A stretch of DNA of 64,000 nucleotides, taken from positions 1,364,001 through 1,428,000 of the forward strand of contig NC_017964.1 of the NCBI RefSeq assembly GCF_000219915.2, read 5' to 3'. The notes under the pieces were generated by a model that saw nothing but the letters and a program-made list of their open reading frames with translations, did not search any database and was not told the DNA's origin. The position numbers and the translations under genes are program-made. Position 1 is the first letter of the stretch; every line of letters starts with the position of its first letter. Positions 27,333 to 37,418 of the stretch are shown here, piece after piece. Source of the DNA: Advenella kashmirensis WT001 (GTDB lineage Bacteria; Pseudomonadota; Gammaproteobacteria; Burkholderiales; Burkholderiaceae_B).

Positions 27333-28228
27333 CTAGCCCTGGCCGCTGTTGTCGCCCGGAATAAATTTGAGTGTATCGTTGTCCAGTTCGACAATAACCG
27401 GCTTTTTATTGAGCTGAGGCTCGATATCGGCATCGATGACGCGATAGATGCCGGCTATGGCCAGTAGTTCTGCATCCAGATGCGAAGTGAAAATCCGCGC
27501 CGAGGCATTGCCGCGAGCGCCGGCGATGGCCTTGCCGCGCAGCGGGCCGTACACGTGAATGTTGCCATCGGCGATCACTTCAGCGCCACGGCTGACGACG
27601 CCAATGACGATCAGGTCGCTGTTGCGCGCATAGACGCGCTGACCGGAACGCAGCTGGCGCGCCAGCACCATGGTGGGGACCGGTACCGGTACTTCGCGAA
27701 TGGTTTCACGAACTATGGGTTCGGCTGGGCGCGACGGACTGCGCGAGGACTGTGATGCCTTGCGGGTGTCGGCCGGTGGCGCTTTTGGCGCAGGCGGCGT
27801 GTCTTTTTCTGTTGCGGTTGCTACCGTGCGAATATTGGCGGCCGGCGCCAGCTTGACCGCATCGGCTACCGGTTCAGTCAGCAGGGTGGGCTCTGGTGGC
27901 TGGCGGCTATTGAGCGTGGATACGTCGACCTTGCAAAGGCCTGCCTGGCGGGCGCTGTCGATCAGGCGCCATCGGGGCCCATGACGCCGATCACCGGCAG
28001 TTTGTGCCGGGCCAGTAACGCCACCAGTTCGGCCCAGTCGGGTGCGTTGCTCAGGCCGTTGATATCCAGGACAACCGGTTCGTGTTCGAACAGACTGCCG
28101 GCTTCGGCCATTTTCTGTTCCAGCGCCTGCTGCAGCGCTGCCGTATCGGTACTTTTCAGTTCGATCCGGACAACGAAAAGCGAAGCGCTTTTGAATTCGA
28201 GGGCAGAGGAAGAGGATTTGGAAGCCAC
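27333..28228 (-). CDS. minC: Septum site-determining inhibitor MinC (one frameshift)
   Basis: FtsZ-polymerisation inhibitor of about 298 residues. The N-terminal domain ([25 protein letters not shown]) ends abruptly in frame one, and the other frame carries the end of that domain, a Pro/Ala-rich linker and the full C-terminal beta-helix domain ([55 protein letters not shown]). One missing base near 27968-27972 joins them. Start is GTG at 28228 (ASKSSSS...), with only a weak ribosome site. First gene of the min operon. Confidence 0.93.
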
Positions 28229-28249
28229 GTTTCAATTCACTTTAATAAA

Positions 28250-30008
28250 TTAGGACCATGAATCCCGCAGCGTAACACAGCGGTTCAATACCGGGTTTTC
28301 AGGAGTGGAGTCTTTGGAATCTGCCACAAAATAGCCCAGCCGTTCAAATTGCCAGCGGGCGTCGGGTGTGGCGGTAAAACCCGGCTCGAGCCAGGCATTG
28401 ACGCGTTGCACCGAGTCCGGATTCAGATAATCAAGGAAATTCTTTTCACCGCTGTCTGGAGACGGGTCGGTAAAGAGCCGATCATAGAGCATGACGGTGG
28501 CCGGCACGGCATGCGCCGCGCTGATCCAGGTGATATTGCCCTTGACCTTGACGCTGTCGGCGCCAGGCGTACCGCTCTTGGTGTCGGGAAGGTATTCTGC
28601 ATAGACATGCGTAATATTACCGGCCTCGTCCTTGTCAAAACCGGTGCATTTGATCACATAGGCATATTTGAGCCTGACGGTATTGCCGGGGAACAGGCGG
28701 AAATATTTTTTGGGCGGTTCTTCGCGGAAATCATCGCGCTCAATCAGCAATTCACGCGAAAAGGGAAACTCGCGCCGGCCGGCCTGTGCGTCGTGCGGAT
28801 TGCGCGGGGCACTGCATGCCTCGGTCTGCCTTCGGGGTAATTGGTGATGATGAGCCGGATTGGATCAAGCACGGCCACACTGCGATCGGCAATCGGATCC
28901 AGGTCATCACGCAGCGCCTGTTCAAGCAGACTATAGTCAATCCGCGAGTCGGACTTGGATACGCCCAGGCGATCACAGAAAAGCTTCAGGGCCGAAGGCG
29001 TATAGCCGCGGCGACGCAGCCCGGCGAGGGTCGGCATGCGCGGATCATCCCAGCCGGTGACGTGGCCTTCGCGTACCAGCTGCAGCAGCTTGCGCTTGCT
29101 GGTAACCACATGCTTGAGGTTCAGGCGCGCAAATTCATACTGGCGGGGCAGCGGATCGCGCAACTGGCCCAGCTCCATCAGTCGTGCCAGCACCCAGTCA
29201 TAGAACGGCCGCTGGTCTTCGAATTCCAGCGTACAGATGCTGTGCGTGATACCTTCAAGCGCGTCCTCTATCGGATGGGCGTAGGTGTACATGGGATAGA
29301 TGCACCAATCGTTGCCGGTACGGTGATGCGCGGCATGGCGAATACGATACAGCACCGGATCGCGCATATTGATATTGGGCGAGGCCATGTCCACTTTGGC
29401 GCGCAGGGCAAGGCTGCCGTCAGGGTGCTTGCCCTCTTTCATTTCGCGCAGCAGCGTCAGTGAAGATTCGGGCGAACGATCACGCCAGGCGAATTGACGC
29501 CGGCCGAAGTCAGGGTGCCGCGGTTGAGCCGGATCTGTTCAGGTGACTGCTCATCGACGTAGGCATAACCACCTTGGATCAGCGCTTCAGCAAATTCATA
29601 CATGTAGCCAAAATAGTCGCTGGCGAAATAGCGGTTTTCATCGCCATCGGGCCCTTTGGTGGTGAAACCCAGCCAGTCCAGCGTGTCGTCGATGGCATCC
29701 ACATATTCCTGTTCTTCTTTTTCAGGATTGGTGTCGTCAAAGCGCAAATGACAGATGCCGCCATAATCGCGTGCCAAACCGAAATTCAGGCAGATGCTTT
29801 TGGCGTGCCCGATATGCAGGTAACCATTGGGTTCGGGCGGAAAACGGGTGCGGATGCGGGCCGGATCCTTCGGTGCGTTCTGCAAAACCGAGGCAGGGCC
29901 GGGTTCGCCAGCCCATCTTTTTGATTGATAGCGATCGTTGCTCAGATCGTTTTCAATGATGGTTCGCAAAAAATTGGCGGCAGGAAGCTCTGGCGTTGAG
30001 GCGGACAT
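28250..30008 (-). CDS. glnS: Glutaminyl-tRNA synthetase (two frameshifts)
   Basis: Class I aminoacyl-tRNA synthetase of about 586 residues. The first frame has the HIGH motif ([17 protein letters not shown]) and [15 protein letters not shown]; the second has the catalytic domain and the KMSKS equivalent [11 protein letters not shown] plus [17 protein letters not shown]; the third has the beta-barrel anticodon-binding region ([19 protein letters not shown] to the end). Missing bases at about 29486-29488 (restores NSPWRDRS) and 28833-28835 (restores [15 protein letters not shown]) account for both breaks. As an essential enzyme it must be intact in the organism unless there is a second copy. 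Confidence 0.95.
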
Positions 30009-30113
30009 ATTTTAAAATTTCAGTAAATCGATAATATCGACCATTTTGCCATGTTCAGCGGTTAGACTCATGGGAATCGCTCAACTGCCCCGAAATTTAA
30101 ACTGCTATCGAGA

Positions 30114-31274
30114 ATGTGGGATATTTCATCATTACAGCTGGCTAAACTGCAGTTTTTCAGTTCGCTCTCCTTTTTTTCCGTTTTCGGTCTGTGTACGGTC
30201 GTTTTGGGCTGGCTTCTGCTGTTCTGCAAGGGCATGACGCATCGCAAGGCTGCCGACGGGCGCTGGATGGAGATGTACCGTTTCTGGGTGCGTATTTTCG
30301 CGCTTTCGATGACCGTGGCGCTGCTTGGCATGGTGTTTATCCTGATCCAGTCTGGTGCCTTATGGCCTAATCTGTTCGTGCGGCTGGGGCCCATCAGCGG
30401 TCCGCTTATTGTCCTGATTGCCGCCATTACGTTCATCATCAAACTGTTCGTGACGGACGTCATGCTGTATCGCCAGGGAACACTTTCATCCTGGTTGCAC
30501 AGCATTTTTGTATTGCTGGCTGCGGTCGGCCTGACCGTTATTGCCGTGTTATTGATCTGCTTTCAGAGCTGGCTGCATTTTCCGGCCGGACTGGCGCCCG
30601 ATACCCTCCCGCTCACCCTGACTGACTGGCGTATATTCATCCTGCAGACGCATGCCTGGCACCGCGTGATCTTTATGATCGCACTGGGGAGCCTGGGCGT
30701 GGGTGGACTGATGGTATCGATCAGTGCCAGCGAGGCCCTGACCAAACCCCTGAATGCGGCCGAACAGTTGAGCTTCAGAATAGGCACCGGGTTAATGACC
30801 TTGGGGCTGGCCGTGCTGGCCACCAGCGGCGTTCTTTTTAAAACCGAACTGTTCCGTCAGATAGCGCCGCTGCCGATCATCGGGCTTTGGGCGCAAAAAC
30901 TGGTGCTTGGCTTGCTCCTGCTGCTGGCACTGGTGTCTCTGGTCCAGTGGGCCTGGTATCTGAAGCGACGCAGCGATTTCGGCAAATTGCCGCATTGGGT
31001 GCAGCATGTGCTGGTATGGGTGGGCCCGGTGAGCTGGCTGGTTCTGTGGCTGACGCATGTCTTGCTATCGTTGCGCGATGGCCAGTATTTCGTGCATGGC
31101 CTGATAACCTATGCAGAGGCGTTCAGCAGTGAGCAGGGTATCGTGCTGATCACCGCTACCACAGCGGTCATGTGGCTGCTGTTTGCCGTGATTGTGGCCG
31201 GTTTCATTTTCCTGGCGCGCCGTGCCGCCCGCTATGGGGTCGTGCCCGTGCGTAAAATCCGGAGAACGGCATGA
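30114..31274 (+). CDS. Cytochrome bd oxidase subunit I-like membrane protein lacking haem ligands
   Basis: A 386-residue protein with about nine membrane helices. The start MWDISSLQLAKLQFFSSLSFF and the MEMYRFWVRIFALSM segment align with CydA (LSRLQF..., RFWxxIFA). But by eye the haem ligand His19 is Phe (residue 21), the His186 position (HRVIFMIA versus RLAHML) is Phe, the conserved Glu99/Glu107 region reads LIVLIAAITFIIK, and the Q-loop GRQPW motif is absent. It is also shorter than CydA (440-530). It overlaps the CydB-like gene by 4 nt (ATGA). A CydA paralogue that cannot bind the usual three haems is likely; a normal oxidase is not. Confidence 0.7.
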   Translation: MWDISSLQLAKLQFFSSLSFFSVFGLCTVVLGWLLLFCKGMTHRKAADGRWMEMYRFWVRIFALSMTVALLGMVFILIQSGALWPNLFVRLGPISGPLIVLIAAITFIIKLFVTDVMLYRQGTLSSWLHSIFVLLAAVGLTVIAVLLICFQSWLHFPAGLAPDTLPLTLTDWRIFILQTHAWHRVIFMIALGSLGVGGLMVSISASEALTKPLNAAEQLSFRIGTGLMTLGLAVLATSGVLFKTELFRQIAPLPIIGLWAQKLVLGLLLLLALVSLVQWAWYLKRRSDFGKLPHWVQHVLVWVGPVSWLVLWLTHVLLSLRDGQYFVHGLITYAEAFSSEQGIVLITATTAVMWLLFAVIVAGFIFLARRAARYGVVPVRKIRRTA

Positions 31275-32326
31275 TCGATACACTGGCCGGCTCTCTGGGA
31301 CTCAATAGCTACGATCCGGGCTTCTGGATGCCGCTGCTTTGCTTTACCGTATTTCTTGGCGTGTCCATCGCCGGAGCCGTCCTGGACGGCTTCGATCTGG
31401 GCGTGGGTATGCTGATGCCTTTTGCTACGCCGGAGCAGCGGGCCCGGATGTTCACGTTTCTTGGTCCATGGCGCGACATGAACGTCTTCTGGATTTTCTT
31501 CGGTTGTGCCATTCTGCTGTCGGCCTTTCCCAAAGCATGGGCCTATGTCAGCGGCGCCCTTTATTTACCCTTGATGCTGCTGGCTGCCGGTGCTCTGTTG
31601 CGCGGCGTGGCCTATGAGTTTCGGCTAAGAGCACTGGCGGGCGGTCGTTCCGTGTTTGCCGCCGCCTTTGCTGTGGGCTCACTGCTCACTGCTTTCGGGC
31701 AAGGATTGGTACTTGGTCGGCTTGCCGTCAATTTCGGTACCGAGCCCGGCAGCCAATTGTTTGCCGTATTCATTGCATTATGTACGGTGGCCACATTCAT
31801 ACTGCTGGGTGCCAGCTGGCTGTTGATGCGCGTCGAAGACGATCTGCAATTGCAGGCCCGCGGATGGGTGCGGCGGGCATCCCGTCTGACTGCGGCGGGT
31901 GTGGTGGCGGTCTCGGTGGCGCTGGGCATGGTTAACGGCGGGGTGTTTTTCAAGTGGACCGAAACGGCAAGGCTGCCGGTGGTACTGATCGGCTGGTTTG
32001 CCTTGCTTGCCATGTTCGTGCTGATCGAGCTGGTGGTGCGCAAGGTGCAGCGCGTGCGCATCCTTATCTGGCTGCCGTTCATTCTTACGGTGCTGATTGT
32101 GCTGAGCGTGATCGCCGGACTGGTGTACAGTATTTTCCCGTTTTTTGTATTGGATGAACTGACAATTTGGGAAAGTGTGACCAGCCTGGGAACCACCCGC
32201 GTGCTGGTCGTGGCCTTCGCGTTGTTCCTGGTGGTGTTGCCGCTGATCACGTTGTGGTATTACCGGGACATGCTGGGCAAGGAACGCAAGGCCAAAGATG
32301 TGTCGTTTATGAAGCGGGCGGACTAA
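31271..32326 (+). CDS. Cytochrome bd oxidase subunit II-like (CydB family)
   Basis: A 351-residue protein with eight or nine membrane segments. It has the CydB N-terminus FWMPLLCFTVFLGVSIAGAVLDGFDLGVGML, FTFLGPWRDMNVFWIFFGCAILLSAFP, and GASWLLMRVEDDLQLQARGW. CydB is the structural partner of CydA in quinol:O2 oxidoreductases. Here it is translationally coupled to a degenerate CydA-like gene, so the pair probably forms a complex whose activity is not established. Its 3' end overlaps the convergent sensor kinase gene by 20 nt. Confidence 0.8.
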   Translation: MIDTLAGSLGLNSYDPGFWMPLLCFTVFLGVSIAGAVLDGFDLGVGMLMPFATPEQRARMFTFLGPWRDMNVFWIFFGCAILLSAFPKAWAYVSGALYLPLMLLAAGALLRGVAYEFRLRALAGGRSVFAAAFAVGSLLTAFGQGLVLGRLAVNFGTEPGSQLFAVFIALCTVATFILLGASWLLMRVEDDLQLQARGWVRRASRLTAAGVVAVSVALGMVNGGVFFKWTETARLPVVLIGWFALLAMFVLIELVVRKVQRVRILIWLPFILTVLIVLSVIAGLVYSIFPFFVLDELTIWESVTSLGTTRVLVVAFALFLVVLPLITLWYYRDMLGKERKAKDVSFMKRAD

Positions 32327-33775
32327 CCCGGGGCAGGGTGACCGTTACCAGCAGGCCGCCACTGTCGCTGCTGTCCAGTGTCAACTTGCCGTTATGCGCA
32401 CTGACGATGGTTTCTGCCAGAGAGAGTCCCAGGCCGACGCTGCCGGTCATGGTCCGGGCTGAATCCAGGCGCGAAAACGCGCGCAGTGCTTCGGAGCGGC
32501 GCTCCGCCGGAATCCCGTCACCATGATCGGCGACAGAAAGCATTGCCTGGGTGTCAGTCAGCGTCAGGCTGACATCCACCGGGGGGCGACCATGCTTGAG
32601 GGCATTGCTGATCAAATTATCCAGAACGCGTCCCAAAGATAAAGTATCGGCGCTGACATAGGCTGTCGCGGCGGGCAGGGGACGCAGATGCACCGGGCTG
32701 CCTGCATCGTGCCAGGAAGCCACGCGCTCTTCAACCCAATTGCAGATATTGAAGGACTGGAACTTATAGGTGGCCAGGTCCGATCCCCGCACATAGCTGA
32801 TGAACTGGTCAATCATGTCCTGCATTTCATGCACGTCGTTGCGCATGCCTTCCTTGAATGTCGTGTCATCTGTCAGTTCTACGCGCAGTCGCATGCGCGC
32901 CAACGGGCTCTTCAAGTCATGGGGCAGCCCAGCCAGCAGGGTCTGCTGGACGGCCTTGGATTCTTCCAGCGCATCCAGCATGGCGTTGAAGCGTTCGCCC
33001 AGTTGACGGGTTTCTGTCGGACCAGCTGGCGTGACGCGCTCCGGGCGACCTTGCGCCAGCTTATCTGCCGCCAGGGTAAGACGTGTTAGCGGGCGCGTGA
33101 TATGCCAGGCGAACCCGGCAGCCAGAATCAACAGCAGGCCGGTCAGGCTGAGCCAGGCGATGGTAATCGCATGCATGTTGGGCGGCTGGATACGGTCCAG
33201 CGGAATGACCAGCCATTCGCGAATGAATTGCGTGCCATCATCGTCCGATTGCAGCGAAATGAACATGCGCGGTGTCGGTCCGCGCGTCAGACCGACCCGC
33301 GTGCCGTCATCCAGTTCCATATTGAGCCGCTTGACGATTTTCAGAATGTCGCCGCTGGGTTCCTGGGTAAGGCGCGATGGCCCTGGGGGCGGTTTCTGGG
33401 CAGCCTGGCGACGGGCGCGCTCCACCTCACGGGCGGCTTCTGGCACAGGTGGGGGGCAGGGGCAATAGGGTTTTCGAGTGTGCCACCGCGGCGACGCCGA
33501 TTGGCATAGGGGTCGGCACGCGAAAGCAGGTACCAGCGCTTTTGGGATGCTTCGATAATGAAGTCGGCACGACGGTTTTCAGGAATCTGCGATACGGCTG
33601 AGCGTAGCGTGCGGATGGTGGTAGACAGGTAATTGACAACGATATCTTCCAGGAAACGTTCCTTGATATAGTTGCCGACTGTGAAGCTGCCAAGCTGCAC
33701 CAGAATCACAGTGCCAAGAATGAAGAGGATCATCTGCAGCCGCAAGGAGCGCGGCCACAGCGAAGGTTTTATCAT
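32307..33775 (-). CDS. EnvZ-type sensor histidine kinase (one frameshift)
   Basis: About 489 residues. N-terminal TM helix (LQMILFILGTVILVQLGSF), periplasmic sensor domain, second TM helix (LSLTGLLLILAAGFAW), HAMP domain, then the phospho-acceptor motif LAGLPHDLKSPLARMRLRVEL and the ATPase with N (DNLISNALKHG), G1 (DHGDGIP) and G2 (GSVGLGLSLA) boxes. The frame breaks in a run of Cs at about 33448-33458 (six where seven are needed). Its start overlaps the response regulator stop by 4 nt (ATGA). Domain order and operon partner match EnvZ; the stimulus is unknown. Confidence 0.9.
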
Positions 33776-34479
33776 GCGTCAGGAGAGAATCGGTAACCAA
33801 TGCCCCAGACAGTCTGAATCCAGCGCGGGTCTTTGGGATCGTCTTCGACGGCGCGACGCAGACGCAGAATGGCAATATCGATGGCGCGGTCATTGCGTTC
33901 GCCTTCGTCGTCATCGCGCGCCAGTGCGAGCAGACGTTCGCGGGACAGCGGTTTGCCGGAGTTCTTGACCAGGGCTTCGAGCAAATTGATTTCACCGCCG
34001 GTCAGCTTGACCTGGACATTGTCCTTGAACAGCTGACGCCGCGCCGGATCAAAGGTAAAGGGGCCGAAATGCACCGGTGTTTCCTTGACCAGCGCCGAGG
34101 CGCCTTTCTTACGTCGCAGCACGGTTTCAATACGTGCCAGCAGTTCGCGCGGGTCAAAGGGCTTGCCAAGATAGTCGTCGGCACCGGATTCGAGGCCGAT
34201 AATGCGATCTGCCGTTTCGTCCTTGGCCGTGAGCAGAATGACCGGAATGTCTTCATTCTGGGCACGCAGCCTGCGGCAGGTTTCCACACCATCGCCGCCG
34301 GGCAGCATCCGGTCCAGTACGATCAGGTCCGGTGAAAATTTGGTGATACGCTGGGTAATATCGCTGGCGTCGGGTGCAAGCAGGGTATCGTAACCGTGAC
34401 GGTTCAGATATTCCGCGAGAAGCTGGCGCAGGGCAGGATCGTCATCGACGACGAGAATTTTTGTCAGTTGCTTGTCCAT
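33772..34479 (-). CDS. ompR: OmpR-family response regulator
   Basis: A 235-residue two-domain regulator. The receiver domain has the acidic triad in VVDDDP, the phospho-acceptor Asp56 in LIVLDRMLP, and the switch residues LLTAK and GKPFDPREL. The C-terminal winged helix carries KLTGGEINLLEALVKNSGKPLSRERLL and VWGIGYRFSPDA. The length and the LDRMLPGGDG segment resemble OmpR itself. It is co-transcribed with the kinase downstream. Targets are not visible. Confidence 0.9.
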   Translation of the reverse strand: MDKQLTKILVVDDDPALRQLLAEYLNRHGYDTLLAPDASDITQRITKFSPDLIVLDRMLPGGDGVETCRRLRAQNEDIPVILLTAKDETADRIIGLESGADDYLGKPFDPRELLARIETVLRRKKGASALVKETPVHFGPFTFDPARRQLFKDNVQVKLTGGEINLLEALVKNSGKPLSRERLLALARDDDEGERNDRAIDIAILRLRRAVEDDPKDPRWIQTVWGIGYRFSPDA

Positions 34480-34565
34480 AGTGCCTCATCTTGCCAAAGG
34501 GTGGAAAGGAGCGCAAGCGGTCGAAATACAATGAAATCAGAAAGATCGGCCGTTTGCGCAGTGCA

Positions 34566-35273
34566 TTAGCGGCTGACCTGGAAAGTGCGTGTGGTTAAAA
34601 CCTTTCCGGTTGCCACATCTGTGATTTTAACCGTAACCCGGCGAGCAGTCATGGTGGGAGGAATTTCCACTGTTCCGGCTGCCTGCTGGAAATCGGTTAC
34701 GTCAAGCATGATCGGGTCAAGTTCCGCCGTGCCGGAACGACCATTACGGTAGCGGCCATTGACCGCAAACTCGATGGACGTCTTAAAGTCGGGATCCTGT
34801 TCATTTTTCTTCATGAGCAGCATGCTGTAGTCCAGCTTGCCCATCGGGCCGGTGAATTCGCCAACACGAATGCCAAGCGCACTGCCGTTTGGATCTGCCG
34901 GAATGACTTTTTTGATCAGCGCCAGATTAGTCGTCAGATCTTTGATCTGGCCCTGGGCCTTGTTCAGTGTTTCGGTCTGTGATTCCAGCTGCGACTGCAG
35001 AGCATTGCGTTGCTGCGTGACCGATTCCAGTTGTGATTGCAACTGCTGCCGATCAGTCGACAGTGAAGTGACTTCACTGGTCAGTTTATTGGATTCGTCC
35101 AGGCTCAGGCGCTTGGGGCCGTAGTTGGTTTGCAAAAACCAGTAGCCACCCGCGCCAATAATAACGCCGGTAAACAATATGCCTACCCATGGCGGCATGC
35201 GGCGGTGACGACGACGGCTGCTTGTTTCAAAAACAGAAGGCTTGAAGGTGGCTCTTTTAGAAGATCCAAACAT
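34566..35273 (-). CDS. Membrane-anchored coiled-coil protein (DUF6776-like)
   Basis: A 235-residue protein: a basic N-terminal stretch (SSRRRHRRM), one TM helix at about residues 29-48 (WVGILFTGVIIGAGGYWFL), then a coiled coil of about 65 residues rich in Gln, Leu and Ser (DRQQLQSQLESVTQQRNAL), and a C-terminal beta-rich domain (IPADPNGSALGIRVGEF..., TARRVTVKITDVATGKVL). I believe this corresponds to a betaproteobacterial family of unknown function (DUF6776), though the number is from memory. It is likely an inner-membrane protein with a periplasmic domain. Lies between the two-component pair and murU. Confidence 0.7.
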   Translation of the reverse strand: MFGSSKRATFKPSVFETSSRRRHRRMPPWVGILFTGVIIGAGGYWFLQTNYGPKRLSLDESNKLTSEVTSLSTDRQQLQSQLESVTQQRNALQSQLESQTETLNKAQGQIKDLTTNLALIKKVIPADPNGSALGIRVGEFTGPMGKLDYSMLLMKKNEQDPDFKTSIEFAVNGRYRNGRSGTAELDPIMLDVTDFQQAAGTVEIPPTMTARRVTVKITDVATGKVLTTRTFQVSR

Positions 35274-35327
35274 GGGTGTTTCATCCGAATATCAACAGTA
35301 ACGTATTGTACATTTTCCACTGACAAT

Positions 35328-36014
35328 TTAGCGGGTGGTGCGCAGTTGCCCGTCAAGTTCGGCCAGACGTGCAGGTGTGCCGACATCGGTCCATTGGCCG
35401 GTGTAGTGGTATCCCTCGACCGAACGGGTTGCCATCGCCATGCGCAGCAGCGGCGCCAGCGGCGCCGGCTGTCCATTGTCGATATTGCGGAACAGGCTGG
35501 GGTGAAATACGCCTATGCCGGCGTAGGTCAGGGCAGCGTCGCCGTTCTGTCGGGGGTTTAGATAGCCTTGCGTATCCAGGCGGAAGTCACCTTCGGGGTG
35601 ATGTTCGGGATTATCCACCATCAGAAGCCATGCCTGGGTCGGCGAATCGTGCAGCCTGTTGACCACGCTGACGGCCTGCATGGGGTTCCAGTCGCACCAG
35701 ACATCGCCGTTGATGACCAGAAACGGTTGATCGCCCAGTAGCGGCAGGGCGTGGGCAATGCCGCCGGCGGTTTCCAGTGCGGTGGCCTCGCGAGAGTACT
35801 GGATCGCTACGTCAAACTGGCTGCCATCGCCCAGTGCGGCTTCCAGCCGCTCGCCCAGCCAGGCATGGTTGATGACGATATCGGTAATGCCCACGGCAGC
35901 CAGGCGTTCCAGGTGGTGGACAATCAACGGCTTGTCATTGACGGGCAGCAGGGGCTTGGGCAGGGAATCGGTCAGCGGGCGCATGCGCTCGCCGCGTCCT
36001 GCCGCAAGAATCAT
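35328..36014 (-). CDS. murU: N-acetylmuramate-1-phosphate uridylyltransferase-like nucleotidyltransferase
   Basis: A 228-residue sugar-phosphate nucleotidyltransferase opening MILAAGRGERMRPLTDSLPKPLLPV, the nucleotide-binding signature, with FLVINGDVWCDW (catalytic Asp) and GQWTDVGTPARL at the end. Next to amgK and lptD, the arrangement known in Pseudomonas, where AmgK phosphorylates MurNAc and MurU makes UDP-MurNAc in a recycling route that bypasses fosfomycin. An upstream TTG at 36026 (overlapping the amgK stop) would add four residues and match the MKAM start of homologues; ATG 36014 is the conservative choice. Confidence 0.87.
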   Translation of the reverse strand: MILAAGRGERMRPLTDSLPKPLLPVNDKPLIVHHLERLAAVGITDIVINHAWLGERLEAALGDGSQFDVAIQYSREATALETAGGIAHALPLLGDQPFLVINGDVWCDWNPMQAVSVVNRLHDSPTQAWLLMVDNPEHHPEGDFRLDTQGYLNPRQNGDAALTYAGIGVFHPSLFRNIDNGQPAPLAPLLRMAMATRSVEGYHYTGQWTDVGTPARLAELDGQLRTTR

Positions 36015-36022
36015 GGTTTGAA

Positions 36023-37117
36023 TCAAAATGTATATCCTACTTTTGTTTCGATGTTGTCCAGGCGGTCCAGCAGACGCAGTAGCGGACGGAAGGCATTGTA
36101 GCGGGCGGCGACCTGACGTACGTAGGCGTTGACCCGGGGCATGTGCTGCTGGTAATGGGATTTGCCGTCGCGAATTGAGAGACGGGCGAAAACGCCCAGG
36201 ATGCGTAAATTGCGCTGCAAGCCCATCCATTCGTAGTCAACGTGAAAGTCGGCAAAGTCCGCAGGAACCGCAATGCCGGCCTTCCTGGCCTGTTCCCAGT
36301 AGCGGATGGCCCAATCCAGTTGCTGCGGTTCTTCCCAAGTAGTGCGCGCGTCCATCACCAGCGACACCAGATCGTAGGAAACAGGGCCGCAAACGGCATC
36401 CTGAAAATCAATGATGCCCGGGCCGGCGCCGTTTTCCGGATGATCGTTGATCATCAGGTTCGGTGAATGAAAATCCCGGTGCACAAAGCAGGTCGCCTGC
36501 CGGGCATTATGCGCTGACAGGTCATCGAAAATGGTGTTGAGCGCCGTGCGTTCCCTATCGGACAACTCGGCATTGCAATGGCGCGCCACATACCAATCGG
36601 GAAACAGGGACAGCTCCTCGCGCAGTTTGGCGCTGTCATAGGAGGGCAGGTTAGCGGTTGGCACTTGCTGCATCCTGACCAGCGCCCGTAGTGCGCTCAG
36701 GTAGTGCGCCTGCAGGGTCGTATCGTCCATCCCGTTCACAATGCGCTGGTAATAGGTGTCGTGACCCAGATCGCTTAACAACAGCAGGCCCTGCTCCATT
36801 TGTGCTTCAAGTATTTTCGGCACATTCAAACCTGCCTGTTCCAGGCGAGTGGCAATATCCACAAACGGGCGGCAGTCTTCATGGGCCGGGGGGGCGTCCA
36901 TGATGATCAGGCTGTCCGTTTCCGTCTCCACCCGGAAATAGCGGCGAAAGCTGGCGTCGCTTGAGGCCGGTCGCAGGCTGTCAGTGCGAATACCGTATTT
37001 TTCTGCAAGTGGCGCCAGCCAGGTCTGTACCAATGCGTAGCGGGTATCGGTAGCGTTACTGGTCAGGGCTTCAGGTGAACTGCCGGAGGAAGGGGAAGGA
37101 GCTGCGGACGTCGTCAT
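36023..37117 (-). CDS. amgK: N-acetylmuramate/N-acetylglucosamine kinase (AmgK-like phosphotransferase)
   Basis: A 364-residue protein of the aminoglycoside-phosphotransferase fold. Seen: a FRRYFRVETETDSLIIMDAP nucleotide-binding N-lobe, the catalytic CFVHRDFHSPNLMI (HxDxxxxN) and the metal-binding IIDFQDAVCGPVSYDL. Family knowledge: AmgK adds phosphate to the anomeric position of MurNAc or GlcNAc for UDP-sugar resynthesis. It runs directly into murU. Divergent from lptD across 301 nt. The first 20 residues are low-complexity (Ser/Pro/Ala) and the true start may be slightly downstream. Confidence 0.87.
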   Translation of the reverse strand: MTTSAAPSPSSGSSPEALTSNATDTRYALVQTWLAPLAEKYGIRTDSLRPASSDASFRRYFRVETETDSLIIMDAPPAHEDCRPFVDIATRLEQAGLNVPKILEAQMEQGLLLLSDLGHDTYYQRIVNGMDDTTLQAHYLSALRALVRMQQVPTANLPSYDSAKLREELSLFPDWYVARHCNAELSDRERTALNTIFDDLSAHNARQATCFVHRDFHSPNLMINDHPENGAGPGIIDFQDAVCGPVSYDLVSLVMDARTTWEEPQQLDWAIRYWEQARKAGIAVPADFADFHVDYEWMGLQRNLRILGVFARLSIRDGKSHYQQHMPRVNAYVRQVAARYNAFRPLLRLLDRLDNIETKVGYTF

Positions 37118-37198
37118 GAATAGTTGTCGTAAAAAAGTACTGTGATATCAGTGAGTTGAGCCGGGTGGTGATTTTTATTTCGGTAAATCGGGCGGGCA

Positions 37199-37228
37199 TT
37201 GCCGTTGCCTGCGGTAGATAACTATAAT
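37199..37228 (+). promoter_or_regulatory. Promoter of the lptD-surA-rsmA operon
   Basis: TTGCCG (37199-37204), 18-bp spacer, perfect TATAAT (37223-37228). The predicted start near 37235 gives a leader of about 185 nt before the lptD start. Lies in the 301-nt divergent gap with amgK; no other element seen there. Confidence 0.6.
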
Positions 37229-37418
37229 AACGGGCTAATGTAAAAACTGCAGGTTACCGATATTTTATGCGGTATCCTCTGGTTTGTCCTGCATCATCAG
37301 GGGGCCTGACAAGACCCGATGCCCTGGCGATGTATGTTGCAGTGTGATTTTCCCGTTTCAGTCCCGGGAAGCAGGGTAACAGGACAGGTTTCTTCAATTA
37401 TTTCCGGTAAAAAGCACA

